16,896 bases of DNA from an uncultured Bacteroides sp. (GCA_900544675.1 UQVZ01000057.1:1-16896), one strand, 5' to 3'. Positions 6,650 to 14,928 are shown, counted from the stretch's first letter. The notes: generated by a model not told the origin, from the sequence alone. Program-made: numbers and translations.

Positions 6650-6657
6650 TAACTTTG
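6650..6657 (+). promoter_or_regulatory. Promoter -7 box for the lon-tgt-permease operon
   Basis: TAACTTTG fits TAnnTTTG. A TTTC at 6626-6629 is a possible imperfect -33 element 20 bp upstream. The start codon of lon (6707) is about 50 nt downstream. No heat-shock-type operator was recognised. Confidence 0.5.
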
Positions 6658-6706
6658 TACCCGTTTTGGGATTTATTAATACACAAAGAGTAGACAAACC
6701 ACAATT

Positions 6707-9223
6707 ATGGTAAGAAGAAAAAAAACTGATAAGCATTTGGAAATGGGAACGGCTTCTGATGAAGTATCTATGGTAGCTGAAATAAGTGCCGAGCCCGAAT
6801 TGCCATCAACCGAGGAAATAAACGGAGAAATGCCTGTTATGACTTTGCGTAACATGCTTATGTTTACAGGTATTGTCATGCCTGTTACGGTTGGCCGGCA
6901 AGCCACACTCAAACTGGTACGTTCTGCTTCAAAAAACAAACAACACATCATCATAGCCACTCAAAAATCGTCTGAAGTAGAAGATCCTGGATTCAACGAC
7001 TTATACCCTATCGCGGTAATCGGTAGAATTCTGCGTATCTTCGAGCTTCCTGGAGGCGCCACAACTGTTATTTTGCAAGCAAGCAATGTAAAAGTGCGAA
7101 TGAGCGAAATCACTGCTACCGAACCTTTCTTAAAAGGTAGAATTGTGGTGGAACCCGAAAATATGGACACCGAAAACAATGACGAATTCAACGCTCTGAT
7201 GGATACCTGCTTGGAACTGGCAAACCAATATGTAGATACCAGCGACCGGCTTAGCCCCGACGTGACATTCGCATTAAAGAACCTGCCTAAAGACCACGTG
7301 CTGGTCAACTATATCTGCACCAACTTCCCATTCAGCCTGGATGAGAAGTTCGACCTGATTTGTAAACCCACTTTAAAAGAACGCTTGTATGCATTGATTC
7401 AAGTGCTGAACCGGGAAACCAAACTTGCCGAACTGAAACATGATATCCAGATGCGTACGCGCGAAGACCTGGACCGCCAGCAACGTGAATATTTCTTGCA
7501 ACAGCAAATCAAGAATATCCAGGACGAACTGGGAAATAGCCAGGAAGACGAAATAGACGACTTACGGGCGAAAGGGAAAGCCAAGAAATGGAGCAAGGAA
7601 GTAGGCGCGACATTTGAGCGGGAAGTACAAAAACTGGAGCGGATTAACCCTCAATCGCCCGACTACAATGTGCAACTGACTTACCTGCAAACATTGCTGG
7701 CACTGCCATGGAATGTATACACAACTGATAATCTGAATATACCCAATGCCGAAAAGGTATTGAACAAAGATCATTACGGACTGGAAAAAGTAAAAGAACG
7801 CATTCTGGAACATCTGGCTGTGCTGAAGCTGAAAGGCGACCTGAAATCGCCTATCCTCTGCCTGTATGGTCCTCCGGGTGTGGGAAAGACTTCGCTGGGA
7901 CGTTCCATCGCTTCGGCACTGAAGCGGAAGTATATCCGTATGTCGCTGGGAGGCGTACACGATGAAGCCGAAATCCGCGGACACCGCAAGACATATATCG
8001 GTGCCATGCCGGGGCGTATCATCAAAAGCCTGATGAAGGCTGAATCGTCGAATCCCGTTATCATTCTGGATGAAATAGACAAAATGGGAAACGACCGCCA
8101 AGGAGACCCTGCATCTGCCATGTTGGAAGTGCTCGACCCGGAACAGAACAATACTTTCCACGACAATTATGTGGATTTGGATTACGACTTGTCGAAAGTG
8201 ATGTTCATCGCTACGGCAAACAACCTGAGCACCATCCCTACCCCGCTGCTCGACCGTATGGAGCTGATTGAGGTAAGCGGATACATCACCGAAGAAAAGA
8301 TAGAAATAGCCCGCCGGCACCTGATACCGAAAGAATTGCTTGCCAACGGACTGACTAAGGAACATGTGAAGTTTACCAAGCCTGCCATCGAATACATCAT
8401 CGAAAATTATACCCGTGAAAGCGGTGTGCGCGAACTGGAAAAGAAGATTGGCAAAATCATGCGCAAGATTGCACTTGAGATAGCCAGCGACAAGTTCATC
8501 AGCCAACATGAGCTGAAACCGGACGACATCAAGCAATATTTAGGCACGCCCGAATATTCACGCGACAAATACCAAGGCAATGAATATGCCGGTGTAGTGA
8601 CGGGTTTGGCGTGGACAGCCGTAGGAGGCGAGATACTTTTCGTAGAAACCAGCCTGAGCAAAGGCAAAGGCGAGCGCCTTACCTTGACCGGAAACCTGGG
8701 AGACGTGATGAAAGAGTCTGCTATGCTGGCACTGGAATACCTGAAATCGCATTCTTACCTGCTCGACTTGCCCGATGGTATCTTCGAAAACTGGAACATC
8801 CATATCCATGTACCCGAAGGAGCCATTCCGAAAGACGGACCTTCGGCAGGCATTACGATGGTGACTTCACTGGCTTCGGCGCTGACACAACGGAAAGTAA
8901 GAGCCAACCTTGCCATGACGGGAGAAATCACCTTGCGCGGCAAAGTGCTCCCCGTAGGCGGCATACGTGAAAAGATTTTGGCAGCCAAGCGGGCTGGAAT
9001 CACCAACATCATCTTGTGCGAAGAAAACCGGAAGGACATTGAGGAAATACAGCCTCTCTACCTGAAAGGCGTTACTTTCCATTATGTAAAAGACATCAAG
9101 GAAGTGCTGGAACTGGCTTTGACCGATGAGAAAGTAGCCGACGCTATCGACTTCGAGGCCATCATGAAAAAAGATAAGGAAAAAGAAACCGACGCACCGA
9201 ATCAACTAAAGCTGACGAAATGA
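6707..9223 (+). CDS. lon: ATP-dependent Lon protease (LonA)
   Basis: An 838-residue cytoplasmic AAA+ protease that degrades misfolded and regulatory proteins. Domains in order: an acidic N-terminal extension (1-42), the LON substrate-binding domain (about 43-240), a coiled-coil linker (about 240-320), the AAA+ module with Walker A GPPGVGKT (388-395) and Walker B ILDEID (453-458), and the C-terminal serine protease domain with catalytic Ser713 in KDGPSAG and Lys756 in GGIREKIL. Both catalytic residues are present, so the enzyme should be active. It is somewhat longer than E. coli Lon (784), mainly through the N-terminal extension. The stop codon overlaps the tgt start (ATGA at 9220-9223), so the two are translationally coupled. 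The start codon is the ATG 50 nt after the -7 box. Confidence 0.97.
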   Translation: MVRRKKTDKHLEMGTASDEVSMVAEISAEPELPSTEEINGEMPVMTLRNMLMFTGIVMPVTVGRQATLKLVRSASKNKQHIIIATQKSSEVEDPGFNDLYPIAVIGRILRIFELPGGATTVILQASNVKVRMSEITATEPFLKGRIVVEPENMDTENNDEFNALMDTCLELANQYVDTSDRLSPDVTFALKNLPKDHVLVNYICTNFPFSLDEKFDLICKPTLKERLYALIQVLNRETKLAELKHDIQMRTREDLDRQQREYFLQQQIKNIQDELGNSQEDEIDDLRAKGKAKKWSKEVGATFEREVQKLERINPQSPDYNVQLTYLQTLLALPWNVYTTDNLNIPNAEKVLNKDHYGLEKVKERILEHLAVLKLKGDLKSPILCLYGPPGVGKTSLGRSIASALKRKYIRMSLGGVHDEAEIRGHRKTYIGAMPGRIIKSLMKAESSNPVIILDEIDKMGNDRQGDPASAMLEVLDPEQNNTFHDNYVDLDYDLSKVMFIATANNLSTIPTPLLDRMELIEVSGYITEEKIEIARRHLIPKELLANGLTKEHVKFTKPAIEYIIENYTRESGVRELEKKIGKIMRKIALEIASDKFISQHELKPDDIKQYLGTPEYSRDKYQGNEYAGVVTGLAWTAVGGEILFVETSLSKGKGERLTLTGNLGDVMKESAMLALEYLKSHSYLLDLPDGIFENWNIHIHVPEGAIPKDGPSAGITMVTSLASALTQRKVRANLAMTGEITLRGKVLPVGGIREKILAAKRAGITNIILCEENRKDIEEIQPLYLKGVTFHYVKDIKEVLELALTDEKVADAIDFEAIMKKDKEKETDAPNQLKLTK

Positions 9224-10350
9224 AATTCGAACTACAATATACCGACCCCCAATCGAATGCCCGTGCAGGTCTGATAACGACCGACCATGGACAAATAGAG
9301 ACTCCTATCTTTATGCCCGTAGGGACGGTAGGCAGCGTGAAAGCTGTCCACCTGCGCGAGCTGAAAGAAGATATCCAGGCTCAGATTATTCTGGGAAACA
9401 CTTACCACCTGTACCTTCGTCCGGGGCTGGATGTGCTGGAAGCAGCCGGCGGTCTGCATAAATTCAACGGGTTCGACCGCCCGATGCTGACCGATAGCGG
9501 AGGATTCCAAGTATTCTCTTTATCCGGTATCCGCAAGATGAGAGAAGAAGGTGTGGAGTTCCGTTCGCATATTGACGGCTCGAAACACTTGTTTACGCCA
9601 GAGCGGGTAATGGATATCGAGCGTACCATTGGAGCGGATATCATGATGGCTTTCGATGAATGTACGCCCGGTACGGCTGATTATGAATATGCACGTAAAT
9701 CGATGGAGTTGACTCACCGGTGGCTGGACCGTTGCTTTACACGGTTTAACGAGACCGAACCTAAATACGGCTACAACCAATCACTGTTCCCCATCGTACA
9801 AGGATGTGTATATACCGACCTGCGCAAGCGTTCGGCTGAATACATCGCTTCGAAGAATGCCGACGGAAATGCCATCGGCGGACTGGCAGTGGGCGAACCT
9901 ACCGAAAAGATGTATGAAATGATTGAAGTCGTCAACGAAATCCTGCCGACCGACAAGCCCCGCTACCTGATGGGAGTAGGTACGCCGGTCAATATCCTTG
10001 AAGGCATCGAGCGCGGCGTGGACATGTTCGATTGTGTAATGCCTACCCGAAACGGACGCAACGGCATGCTCTTCACCAAAGACGGCATCATGAACATGCG
10101 CAACAAGAAATGGGAAAAGGATTTTTCCCCCATCGAAGCTGATGGAGCTTCGTATGTAGACACCATGTATAGCCGTGCCTATCTGCGCCACCTCTTCCAT
10201 GCACAGGAGCTGTTGGCATTGCAGATTGCTTCCATCCACAACTTAGCCTTTTATTTGTGGCTGGTCAAAGAAGCCCGGAAACACATCATGGCAGGTGATT
10301 TCTCTACATGGAAACCTGCGATGGTAAAACGAATTTCTACCCGCTTATAA
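9220..10350 (+). CDS. tgt: tRNA-guanine transglycosylase, without the usual zinc cysteines
   Basis: A 376-residue enzyme that exchanges guanine 34 for preQ1 in GUN-anticodon tRNAs, a step in queuosine synthesis. The catalytic core is intact: general acid/base Asp92 in LTDSGGFQVFSL, substrate loop GGLAVGEP (220-227), and nucleophile Asp271 in GVDMFDCVMPTRNGRNG. The C-terminal zinc site is changed. E. coli Tgt uses Cys302, Cys304, Cys307 and His333; the aligned residues here are Gly309, Ser311, Asp314 and His340. All three cysteines are gone while the histidine and the surrounding YSRAYL and IHNL sequence remain. I suspect this is a Bacteroidetes lineage trait, not damage, because the rest of the protein is well conserved. 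It is the second gene of the operon, overlapping lon by 4 bp and 15 bp before the permease. Confidence 0.95.
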   Translation: MKFELQYTDPQSNARAGLITTDHGQIETPIFMPVGTVGSVKAVHLRELKEDIQAQIILGNTYHLYLRPGLDVLEAAGGLHKFNGFDRPMLTDSGGFQVFSLSGIRKMREEGVEFRSHIDGSKHLFTPERVMDIERTIGADIMMAFDECTPGTADYEYARKSMELTHRWLDRCFTRFNETEPKYGYNQSLFPIVQGCVYTDLRKRSAEYIASKNADGNAIGGLAVGEPTEKMYEMIEVVNEILPTDKPRYLMGVGTPVNILEGIERGVDMFDCVMPTRNGRNGMLFTKDGIMNMRNKKWEKDFSPIEADGASYVDTMYSRAYLRHLFHAQELLALQIASIHNLAFYLWLVKEARKHIMAGDFSTWKPAMVKRISTRL

Positions 10351-10365
10351 AAAACTGACATACCG

Positions 10366-11568
10366 ATGAAACTAATCGATAAATTGAAAGGAAGTCTAAA
10401 GTTGCCCCAAGGGAAATTGCCGAAAGTAAAAGTACCGGAATCGGATAAGGTCCGGCCTTTTCTGAAACGGATTTTCCAAAAGAAATGGCTGAAACGTCTG
10501 GACCGATACATCATTGTCAAGTTCCTGGGAACCTACTTTTTTGCCATAGCCTTGATTATATCCATTGCCGTGGTATTCGACGTCAACGAGAACATCGACC
10601 GTTTCATCAACAACAAGGCTCCGCTGGAAGCAATCGTATTCGATTATTACCTGAACTTCATACCTTATTATACCAACCTGTTCAGCCCGTTGTTCGTCTT
10701 CATCGCCGTGATATTCTTCACCTCGAAACTGGCAGAGAACTCCGAAATCATTGCTATGTTCTCTACCGGAATGAGTTTCAAGCGGCTGATGGTGCCTTAT
10801 ATGATTTCAGCCGCCATTATCTCGGCTGTTACCTTTGTATTAGGTACCGAAGTCATCCCGACAGGTAGTGTGACCCGGTTGAAGTTTGAGGAACAATACA
10901 AGAAGAAAAAATCGGCAGACTACGCACGCAATATCCAACTGGAAGTAGATACGGGTGTAGTGGCTTATATGGAGCGGTACGAAAACTACAACAAAACCGG
11001 TTACCGGTTCTCGCTGGACAAGTTCGAAGACCATAAACTGGTATCCCACCTCACGGCACGACGCATAACCTACGATACTGCTTCGTATCATAAGTGGATT
11101 ATCCGCGACTACATGATTCGGGAAATGCGCGGCATGAAAGAAGTCATCACACGGGGCGAACGCATAGATTCCATCATCAAGATGGAGCCGCAAGACTTCC
11201 TGATTACACGCGGACAACAGGAAACCATGACCAGCCCGCAACTGCGCGAGTATATACAGAAGCAGAAACAACGTGGATTTGCCAATATCAAAGAGTTCGA
11301 AGTGGAATACCACCGACGGATAGCCATGTCGTTTGCCGCATTCATCCTGACTGCCATCGGGCTTTCGTTGTCTTCAAGGAAAGTAAAAGGCGGCATGGGA
11401 CTCCACTTAGGTATCGGATTAGCTTTGAGTTTCTCGTATATCCTGTTCCAGACCATCTCGGCTACTTTTGCCATTAGTGGTAATATGGCTCCGGCACTGG
11501 CTGTCTGGATTCCAAATATCTTATATCTGTTTATAGCTATTTATCTCTATCACAAGGCGCCTAAATAA
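10366..11568 (+). CDS. YjgP/YjgQ family permease (LptF/LptG-like)
   Basis: A 400-residue inner-membrane protein with the LptF/LptG layout: a basic N-terminus, three membrane segments (about 50-70, 98-120, 141-162), a large periplasmic domain (about 165-315), and three more membrane segments (about 318-335, 346-368, 375-395). Members are the membrane subunits of the LptB2FG ABC transporter that lifts lipopolysaccharide or lipooligosaccharide from the inner membrane. Whether this is the LptF or LptG subunit cannot be settled here, so no symbol is given. The first 40 residues are unusually long and lysine-rich, and amphipathic. Last gene of the lon-tgt operon, followed 15 nt later by a strong terminator. 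Confidence 0.88.
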   Translation: MKLIDKLKGSLKLPQGKLPKVKVPESDKVRPFLKRIFQKKWLKRLDRYIIVKFLGTYFFAIALIISIAVVFDVNENIDRFINNKAPLEAIVFDYYLNFIPYYTNLFSPLFVFIAVIFFTSKLAENSEIIAMFSTGMSFKRLMVPYMISAAIISAVTFVLGTEVIPTGSVTRLKFEEQYKKKKSADYARNIQLEVDTGVVAYMERYENYNKTGYRFSLDKFEDHKLVSHLTARRITYDTASYHKWIIRDYMIREMRGMKEVITRGERIDSIIKMEPQDFLITRGQQETMTSPQLREYIQKQKQRGFANIKEFEVEYHRRIAMSFAAFILTAIGLSLSSRKVKGGMGLHLGIGLALSFSYILFQTISATFAISGNMAPALAVWIPNILYLFIAIYLYHKAPK

Positions 11569-11582
11569 AGTCAGTCAATACG

Positions 11583-11629
11583 AAAAAACGGGTATCGAAA
11601 GAGAATACATTTTTCGATACCCGTTTTTT
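11583..11629 (+). terminator. Intrinsic terminator of the lon-tgt-permease operon
   Basis: A perfect 18-bp stem: AAAAAACGGGTATCGAAA (11583-11600) pairs with TTTCGATACCCGTTTTTT (11612-11629), with an 11-nt loop. The right arm ends in six Ts, a classic Rho-independent terminator. The A-run on the left makes it potentially active on the minus strand too. Confidence 0.92.
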
Positions 11630-11639
11630 ATAAGGCAAT

Positions 11640-11670
11640 AAAAAAGGGAGCTACGTTTATCATAACTCCC
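11640..11670 (-). terminator. Intrinsic terminator of tRNA-Gly
   Basis: On the minus strand a 10-bp stem (11646-11655 with 11661-11670, two G-U pairs) with a 5-nt loop is followed at once by six Us (11645-11640). It lies 14 nt after the tRNA 3' end. Confidence 0.85.
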
Positions 11671-11684
11671 TGACTTTCAATAAG

Positions 11685-11757
11685 AGCGGTAAGCGGGACT
11701 CGAACCCGTGACCCTCAGCTTGGGAAGCTGATGCTCTACCAACTGAGCTACTACCGC
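11685..11757 (-). tRNA. tRNA-Gly(CCC)
   Basis: A 73-nt cloverleaf on the minus strand. Acceptor GCGGTAG pairs with TTACCGC (one G-U), D stem GCTC/GAGC, anticodon stem TCAGC/GCTGA, loop TTCCCAA with anticodon CCC, T loop TTCGAGT. The discriminator base is U73, as expected of bacterial glycine tRNAs. The 3' CCA is not encoded. The outermost T-stem pair is A49-C65, a mismatch. The gene has its own promoter and terminator. Anticodon CCC reads GGG. Confidence 0.96.
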
Positions 11758-11786
11758 ATGTATACGTAACCTGACGTTACGGGATG

Positions 11787-11818
11787 CAAAAGTAAACCTT
11801 ATTTTCGATATTATCAAA
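11787..11818 (-). promoter_or_regulatory. tRNA-Gly promoter (near-consensus -33/-7)
   Basis: On the minus strand TTTG (11818-11815), 20 bp, then TACTTTTG (11794-11787): one of the two best -33/-7 matches in the window. The -33 box lies 11 bp downstream of the cobB stop. A palindrome CGTAAC-N5-GTTACG (11765-11781) sits between the promoter and the tRNA, in the precursor leader, and could fold as a processing hairpin. Confidence 0.75.
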
Positions 11819-11828
11819 TAAAACAGAA

Positions 11829-13163
11829 TTAAATTTTATCCCATATCGAAAAAATGTCGGTTTCTCCCCAATACCAATGCGTATAACTTGCAAACAGATT
11901 CTTATACCGGAATAAGGGAGTAGCAGTCTCGGTTCCGCGTACCCCATAAAGCTGCGCTACCGATGCTGGAGTTTCAGAAGAAGCGACCAATACCGAAGCA
12001 TGAGTCTCATAGCCACGAAGTTTAATCGCTCCATATTGCATCATACGATAACCGTTACTGGAATTAGCATCCACCAATGTACAATCGACAGGCAAAATCC
12101 CTGCCATCTCATAAGCCGTGCCTCCCTGGCGGACCGTGAACGAACGGGCAAGCAAAGTCAGCCCCTCGCCTTCTGCCAGCACCCTGCCTCCTGCTTCCAC
12201 ATACTCATGCAATTGCTCCATCAGACGCTTCCTACGATGAAGTTGGCGGGCAAACAAATCCGGATAACCACCTGGTATATATACATAGTCGGCTTCCGGC
12301 AAATCGCTTCCATACACCGGACTGAAATAAACCAGTTTGCCTCGTTCTGCCAGCCTGTCTATATTCTCTTTATATAAAAAAGAAAAAGCCGGGTCGCGTG
12401 CTATGGCAATGCGTATATCAGCCGAAGGACGACGCATCATCTCAACACCAACTTCCGATGTATAAGGCAATGTGTACTGGCAAGGAAATATACGCACACA
12501 TAAATTCAGCAATTTATCAATGTCGATATGTCTTTCTATCAAGTCTGCTATCCGGTCGGTTATTTCTTCTAATGCCTGCCTGACCGAAAGCGTCAATCCT
12601 TGATGGCGTTGCGGCAGATGAATATCGTCTGATACAGGCAGATATCCCAGGCATTCTATTCCGGCATCCATACAGGCTTCACGAAGAGAAACAAGATGAG
12701 AAGAAGATGCCACTTGCGTAAAGATTACTCCGGCAATCCGCACCGAAGCATTGAAACGTTTCATGCCATACAAGACAGGAGCAATGGCATAGCCGATAGC
12801 ACGCGCACTAACGACCAGGATAACCGGAATTCCCAACATCCTTGACAATGCCGCACTACTGTTTTCCATCCGGTTATAGCCGTCGTAAAGTCCCCGGTTA
12901 CCTTCTACCAGACACACGTCTGCCCCCTCGGCATAATGATTATAAACCGATTGGATATGGGTACGGGAAGCCAGCCACGCATCCAGATTGACCGACTCAC
13001 GCCCACAAGCAAGTGCATGATATTGTGTATCGATGAAATCGGGACCGCACTTATAAGGCTGCACTACCATGCCTCGCCGGTGCATCACACGCAGCAAGCC
13101 TAAAGTAACTGTGGTCTTCCCACATCCCGAAACGGGCGATCCGATTAAAAACTGTGGCTTCAT
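11829..13163 (-). CDS. cobB: Cobyrinate a,c-diamide synthase, glutaminase cysteine replaced
   Basis: A 444-residue CobB/CbiA family protein. It should use ATP to amidate the a and c carboxylates of cobyrinate in corrinoid (B12) synthesis. Seen: P-loop GSPVSGCGKTT (8-18), YKCGPDFID (37-45), VEGNRGLYDG (86-95) in the synthetase domain; GGYPD (298-302) and the C-terminal His388 (YETHAS) of the class I glutamine amidotransferase domain. The nucleophile elbow, normally AECGGL, reads AEGEGL (330-335) here, so Gly332 stands where the catalytic cysteine belongs. Glutamine hydrolysis should be lost; the enzyme may use free ammonia or have another role. There are no other cobalamin genes nearby, so it is an orphan. 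Length is normal and the frame is intact. A -7 box precedes it. Confidence 0.87.
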   Translation of the reverse strand: MKPQFLIGSPVSGCGKTTVTLGLLRVMHRRGMVVQPYKCGPDFIDTQYHALACGRESVNLDAWLASRTHIQSVYNHYAEGADVCLVEGNRGLYDGYNRMENSSAALSRMLGIPVILVVSARAIGYAIAPVLYGMKRFNASVRIAGVIFTQVASSSHLVSLREACMDAGIECLGYLPVSDDIHLPQRHQGLTLSVRQALEEITDRIADLIERHIDIDKLLNLCVRIFPCQYTLPYTSEVGVEMMRRPSADIRIAIARDPAFSFLYKENIDRLAERGKLVYFSPVYGSDLPEADYVYIPGGYPDLFARQLHRRKRLMEQLHEYVEAGGRVLAEGEGLTLLARSFTVRQGGTAYEMAGILPVDCTLVDANSSNGYRMMQYGAIKLRGYETHASVLVASSETPASVAQLYGVRGTETATPLFRYKNLFASYTHWYWGETDIFSIWDKI

Positions 13164-13185
13164 ATACGTTCGTCTTTACGAGCGG

Positions 13186-13193
13186 CAAAGATA
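13186..13193 (-). promoter_or_regulatory. cobB promoter -7 box
   Basis: TATCTTTG on the minus strand, 22 bp before the ATG at 13163. Predicted transcript leader is only about 15 nt, too short for a cobalamin riboswitch, and none was recognised. No clear -33 element. Confidence 0.55.
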
Positions 13194-13225
13194 CGAAAAA
13201 AATCAAGACAAGCCTTTATAACAAA

Positions 13226-13259
13226 GAGGGAAAGCACCCTTTATCTGCTGCTTTCCCTC
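13226..13259 (-). terminator. Hairpin terminator after uxaB
   Basis: GAGGGAAAGCA (13226-13236) and TGCTTTCCCTC (13249-13259) form a perfect 11-bp stem with a 12-nt loop, 50 nt past the uxaB stop. On the minus strand it is followed by a short U-containing run (TTTGTTAT). It separates uxaB from cobB. Confidence 0.75.
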
Positions 13260-13309
13260 CTCACTATATACACGGAAATTCCGTACAAACGCTTTAGAGC
13301 CTGTTTAAA

Positions 13310-14749
13310 TCAAAGAATAGATTTCACCGTTTCCAGCATGCCTTTTTCCTGAATGCTGTCCAAGTCTGCTTTTACAGCCGCAGTCAAACCCGGAATCTGA
13401 TTCAGGTCTTCGCCCCAGATGGAAACTGCCCCCAATACACCTTCGGCAATCTGTTTCGTATCGCCGGTTGCCCAAAGTTGTTTCAGCAAGTCCATAATCT
13501 CCGGAGCATCATTCGGAACAATTTCAGCGCCGTCTTCACGCACGCCACCTTTATAATAAGTAATGATAGCAGCCAGACCCAATACCAGTCCCTTCGGCAG
13601 TTCACCCTTACGTTCCAGATAAACTTTCAGTCCCGGCAGGTCGCGGGTCTGGTATTTCGGGAACGAGTTCAGCATGATGGAAGTCACCTGATGATCGACA
13701 AACGGATTATTGAAACGCTCCAATACATCGCTGGCAAACTGTTCCAGCTCGGCTTTCGGCAAATTCAGGGTTTCCATCAGTTCATCAAACATCACCTTAT
13801 GGATGAACTTGCCTACTACAGGATGTTGGCAAGCGTCACGCACGATATTGATGCCCGACAGATAAGCCACCGGCGACAATACGGTATGAGGACCGTTCAG
13901 CAACGTAACTTTTCTTTCATGATAAGGAGCCTCGGACGGGACGAACAACACATTCAGCCCCGCCTTGTCTGCAGGGAATTCTTTCTCCACTTCCTGCGGA
14001 GCCTCGATTACCCACAAATGGAAAATCTCACCCTGCACCACCATATTGTCATCGTATTGCAGCTTTTCCTTGATGGCATCGATTTCCTTGCGCGGGAATC
14101 CCGGCACAATGCGGTCTACCAGGGTAGCATAAACCCCGCAAGCCTTCTCGAACCAGTTTTTAAACTCATCGCCTAAGTTCCACAATTCGATATACTGATA
14201 AATGGTTTCTTTCAGCTTATGTCCGTTCAGGAAAATCAATTCACAGGGGAAAATAATCAAACCTTTTGACATATCGCCCTTGAAAGTCTTGAAGCGGTGA
14301 TACAACAATTGGGTCAGTTTGCCCGGATAAGAAGAGGCAGGCGCATCATCCAGTTTGCAAGCCGGGTCGAAAGCAATGCCGGCTTCGGTCGTATTGGAAA
14401 TCACGAAACGCATTTCAGGCTGTTCTGCCAACTTCATGAATTCATCAAATTGATGATAAGGATTCAAGGCACGGCTCACTACGTCAATCAATGTCAGGCT
14501 GTTTACCACTTGACCCTTGTCAAGTCCCTGCAAATTAACATGATACAGACAATCCTGATTGTTCAGGGTATCAATCATTCCCTTCCCCAAAGGTTGTACA
14601 ATAACCACACTGCTATTAAAATCGGTCTTCTGGTCCATGTTGTAGATAATCCAGTCTACAAATGCACGCAAGAAATTACCTTCACCAAATTGAATAATTC
14701 TTTCAGGACGAACAGGCTTGTTCGCTGTTTCTTTGTTTAACGGTCTCAT
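13310..14749 (-). CDS. uxaB: Tagaturonate reductase (altronate oxidoreductase)
   Basis: A 479-residue member of the mannitol dehydrogenase family that reduces D-tagaturonate to D-altronate with NADH in galacturonate catabolism. The N-terminal nucleotide-binding region RPERIIQFGEGNFLRAFVDW and the conserved EGNFLRAF, SNTTEAGI and LLNGPHTVLSPVAYLSG segments fit UxaB-type enzymes. The start is set at ATG 14749, giving MRPLNKETANKP; an in-frame ATG 60 nt upstream (14809) would add 20 residues that do not look like a conserved N-terminus. Fructuronate reductase (UxuB) and mannitol dehydrogenase are related, but pairing with uxaC and overall similarity to Bacteroides UxaB favour tagaturonate. It is divergent from uxaC and has a leader of about 125 nt with two palindromes. 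Confidence 0.88.
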   Translation of the reverse strand: MRPLNKETANKPVRPERIIQFGEGNFLRAFVDWIIYNMDQKTDFNSSVVIVQPLGKGMIDTLNNQDCLYHVNLQGLDKGQVVNSLTLIDVVSRALNPYHQFDEFMKLAEQPEMRFVISNTTEAGIAFDPACKLDDAPASSYPGKLTQLLYHRFKTFKGDMSKGLIIFPCELIFLNGHKLKETIYQYIELWNLGDEFKNWFEKACGVYATLVDRIVPGFPRKEIDAIKEKLQYDDNMVVQGEIFHLWVIEAPQEVEKEFPADKAGLNVLFVPSEAPYHERKVTLLNGPHTVLSPVAYLSGINIVRDACQHPVVGKFIHKVMFDELMETLNLPKAELEQFASDVLERFNNPFVDHQVTSIMLNSFPKYQTRDLPGLKVYLERKGELPKGLVLGLAAIITYYKGGVREDGAEIVPNDAPEIMDLLKQLWATGDTKQIAEGVLGAVSIWGEDLNQIPGLTAAVKADLDSIQEKGMLETVKSIL

Positions 14750-14807
14750 ACTTATATTAATTTTTAAGTTCAATGTCACATGAATGTTCTCTTCTACAAA
14801 GGCACTC

Positions 14808-14873
14808 ATTTAGTAAAATATATTGATAAATAGAAATTATCCCATCCTCGTCAAGAATTTAATTTTACTAAAT
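14808..14873 (-). promoter_or_regulatory. Pair of TTTA(G/C)TAAA palindromes in the uxaB leader
   Basis: ATTTAGTAAAAT (14808-14819) and ATTTTACTAAAT (14862-14873) are perfect 12-bp inverted copies 42 bp apart. Each contains a 9-bp palindrome TTTA-G/C-TAAA. The right copy lies at the predicted uxaB start site. They may be paired operator sites for a dimeric regulator (looping) or an RNA stem in the leader. Confidence 0.45.
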
Positions 14874-14881
14874 AATCACTG

Positions 14882-14911
14882 CAAATATACGAAATATTTT
14901 GTTATTCCAAA
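14882..14911 (-). promoter_or_regulatory. uxaB promoter
   Basis: Minus strand: TTTG (14911-14908), 18 bp, TATATTTG (14889-14882). Transcription would begin near 14875. It overlaps the uxaC promoter by 14 bp. Confidence 0.65.
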
Positions 14912-14928
14912 TAAAATTTCTACTTTCG
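14898..14928 (+). promoter_or_regulatory. uxaC promoter
   Basis: Plus strand: TTTG (14898-14901), 19 bp, TACTTTCG (14921-14928), one mismatch from TAnnTTTG. Transcription would begin near 14935, about 107 nt before ATG 15042. Confidence 0.6.

Noticed and set aside
7562..8536. 324-codon minus-strand frame inside lon
   Set aside because: Antisense shadow of the conserved AAA+ region; its product is a phenylalanine-, valine- and histidine-rich string without domains, as expected from codon-biased antisense.
9781..11313. Long minus-strand frames opposite tgt and the permease (9781-10239, 10840-11313)
   Set aside because: Shadows of conserved plus-strand genes with no promoter or domain.
13164..13309. 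Cobalamin riboswitch before cobB
   Set aside because: The -7 box is only 22 bp from the start codon, and the rest of the gap is occupied by the uxaB terminator hairpin; no B12-box-like sequence was seen.
13478..14176. 232-codon plus-strand frame opposite uxaB
   Set aside because: Antisense to a well-supported gene; no domain recognised.
14750..14809. Upstream ATG start for uxaB
   Set aside because: The added 20 residues would translate leader sequence and one TTTAGTAAA palindrome boundary; the known-type N-terminus starts at 14749.
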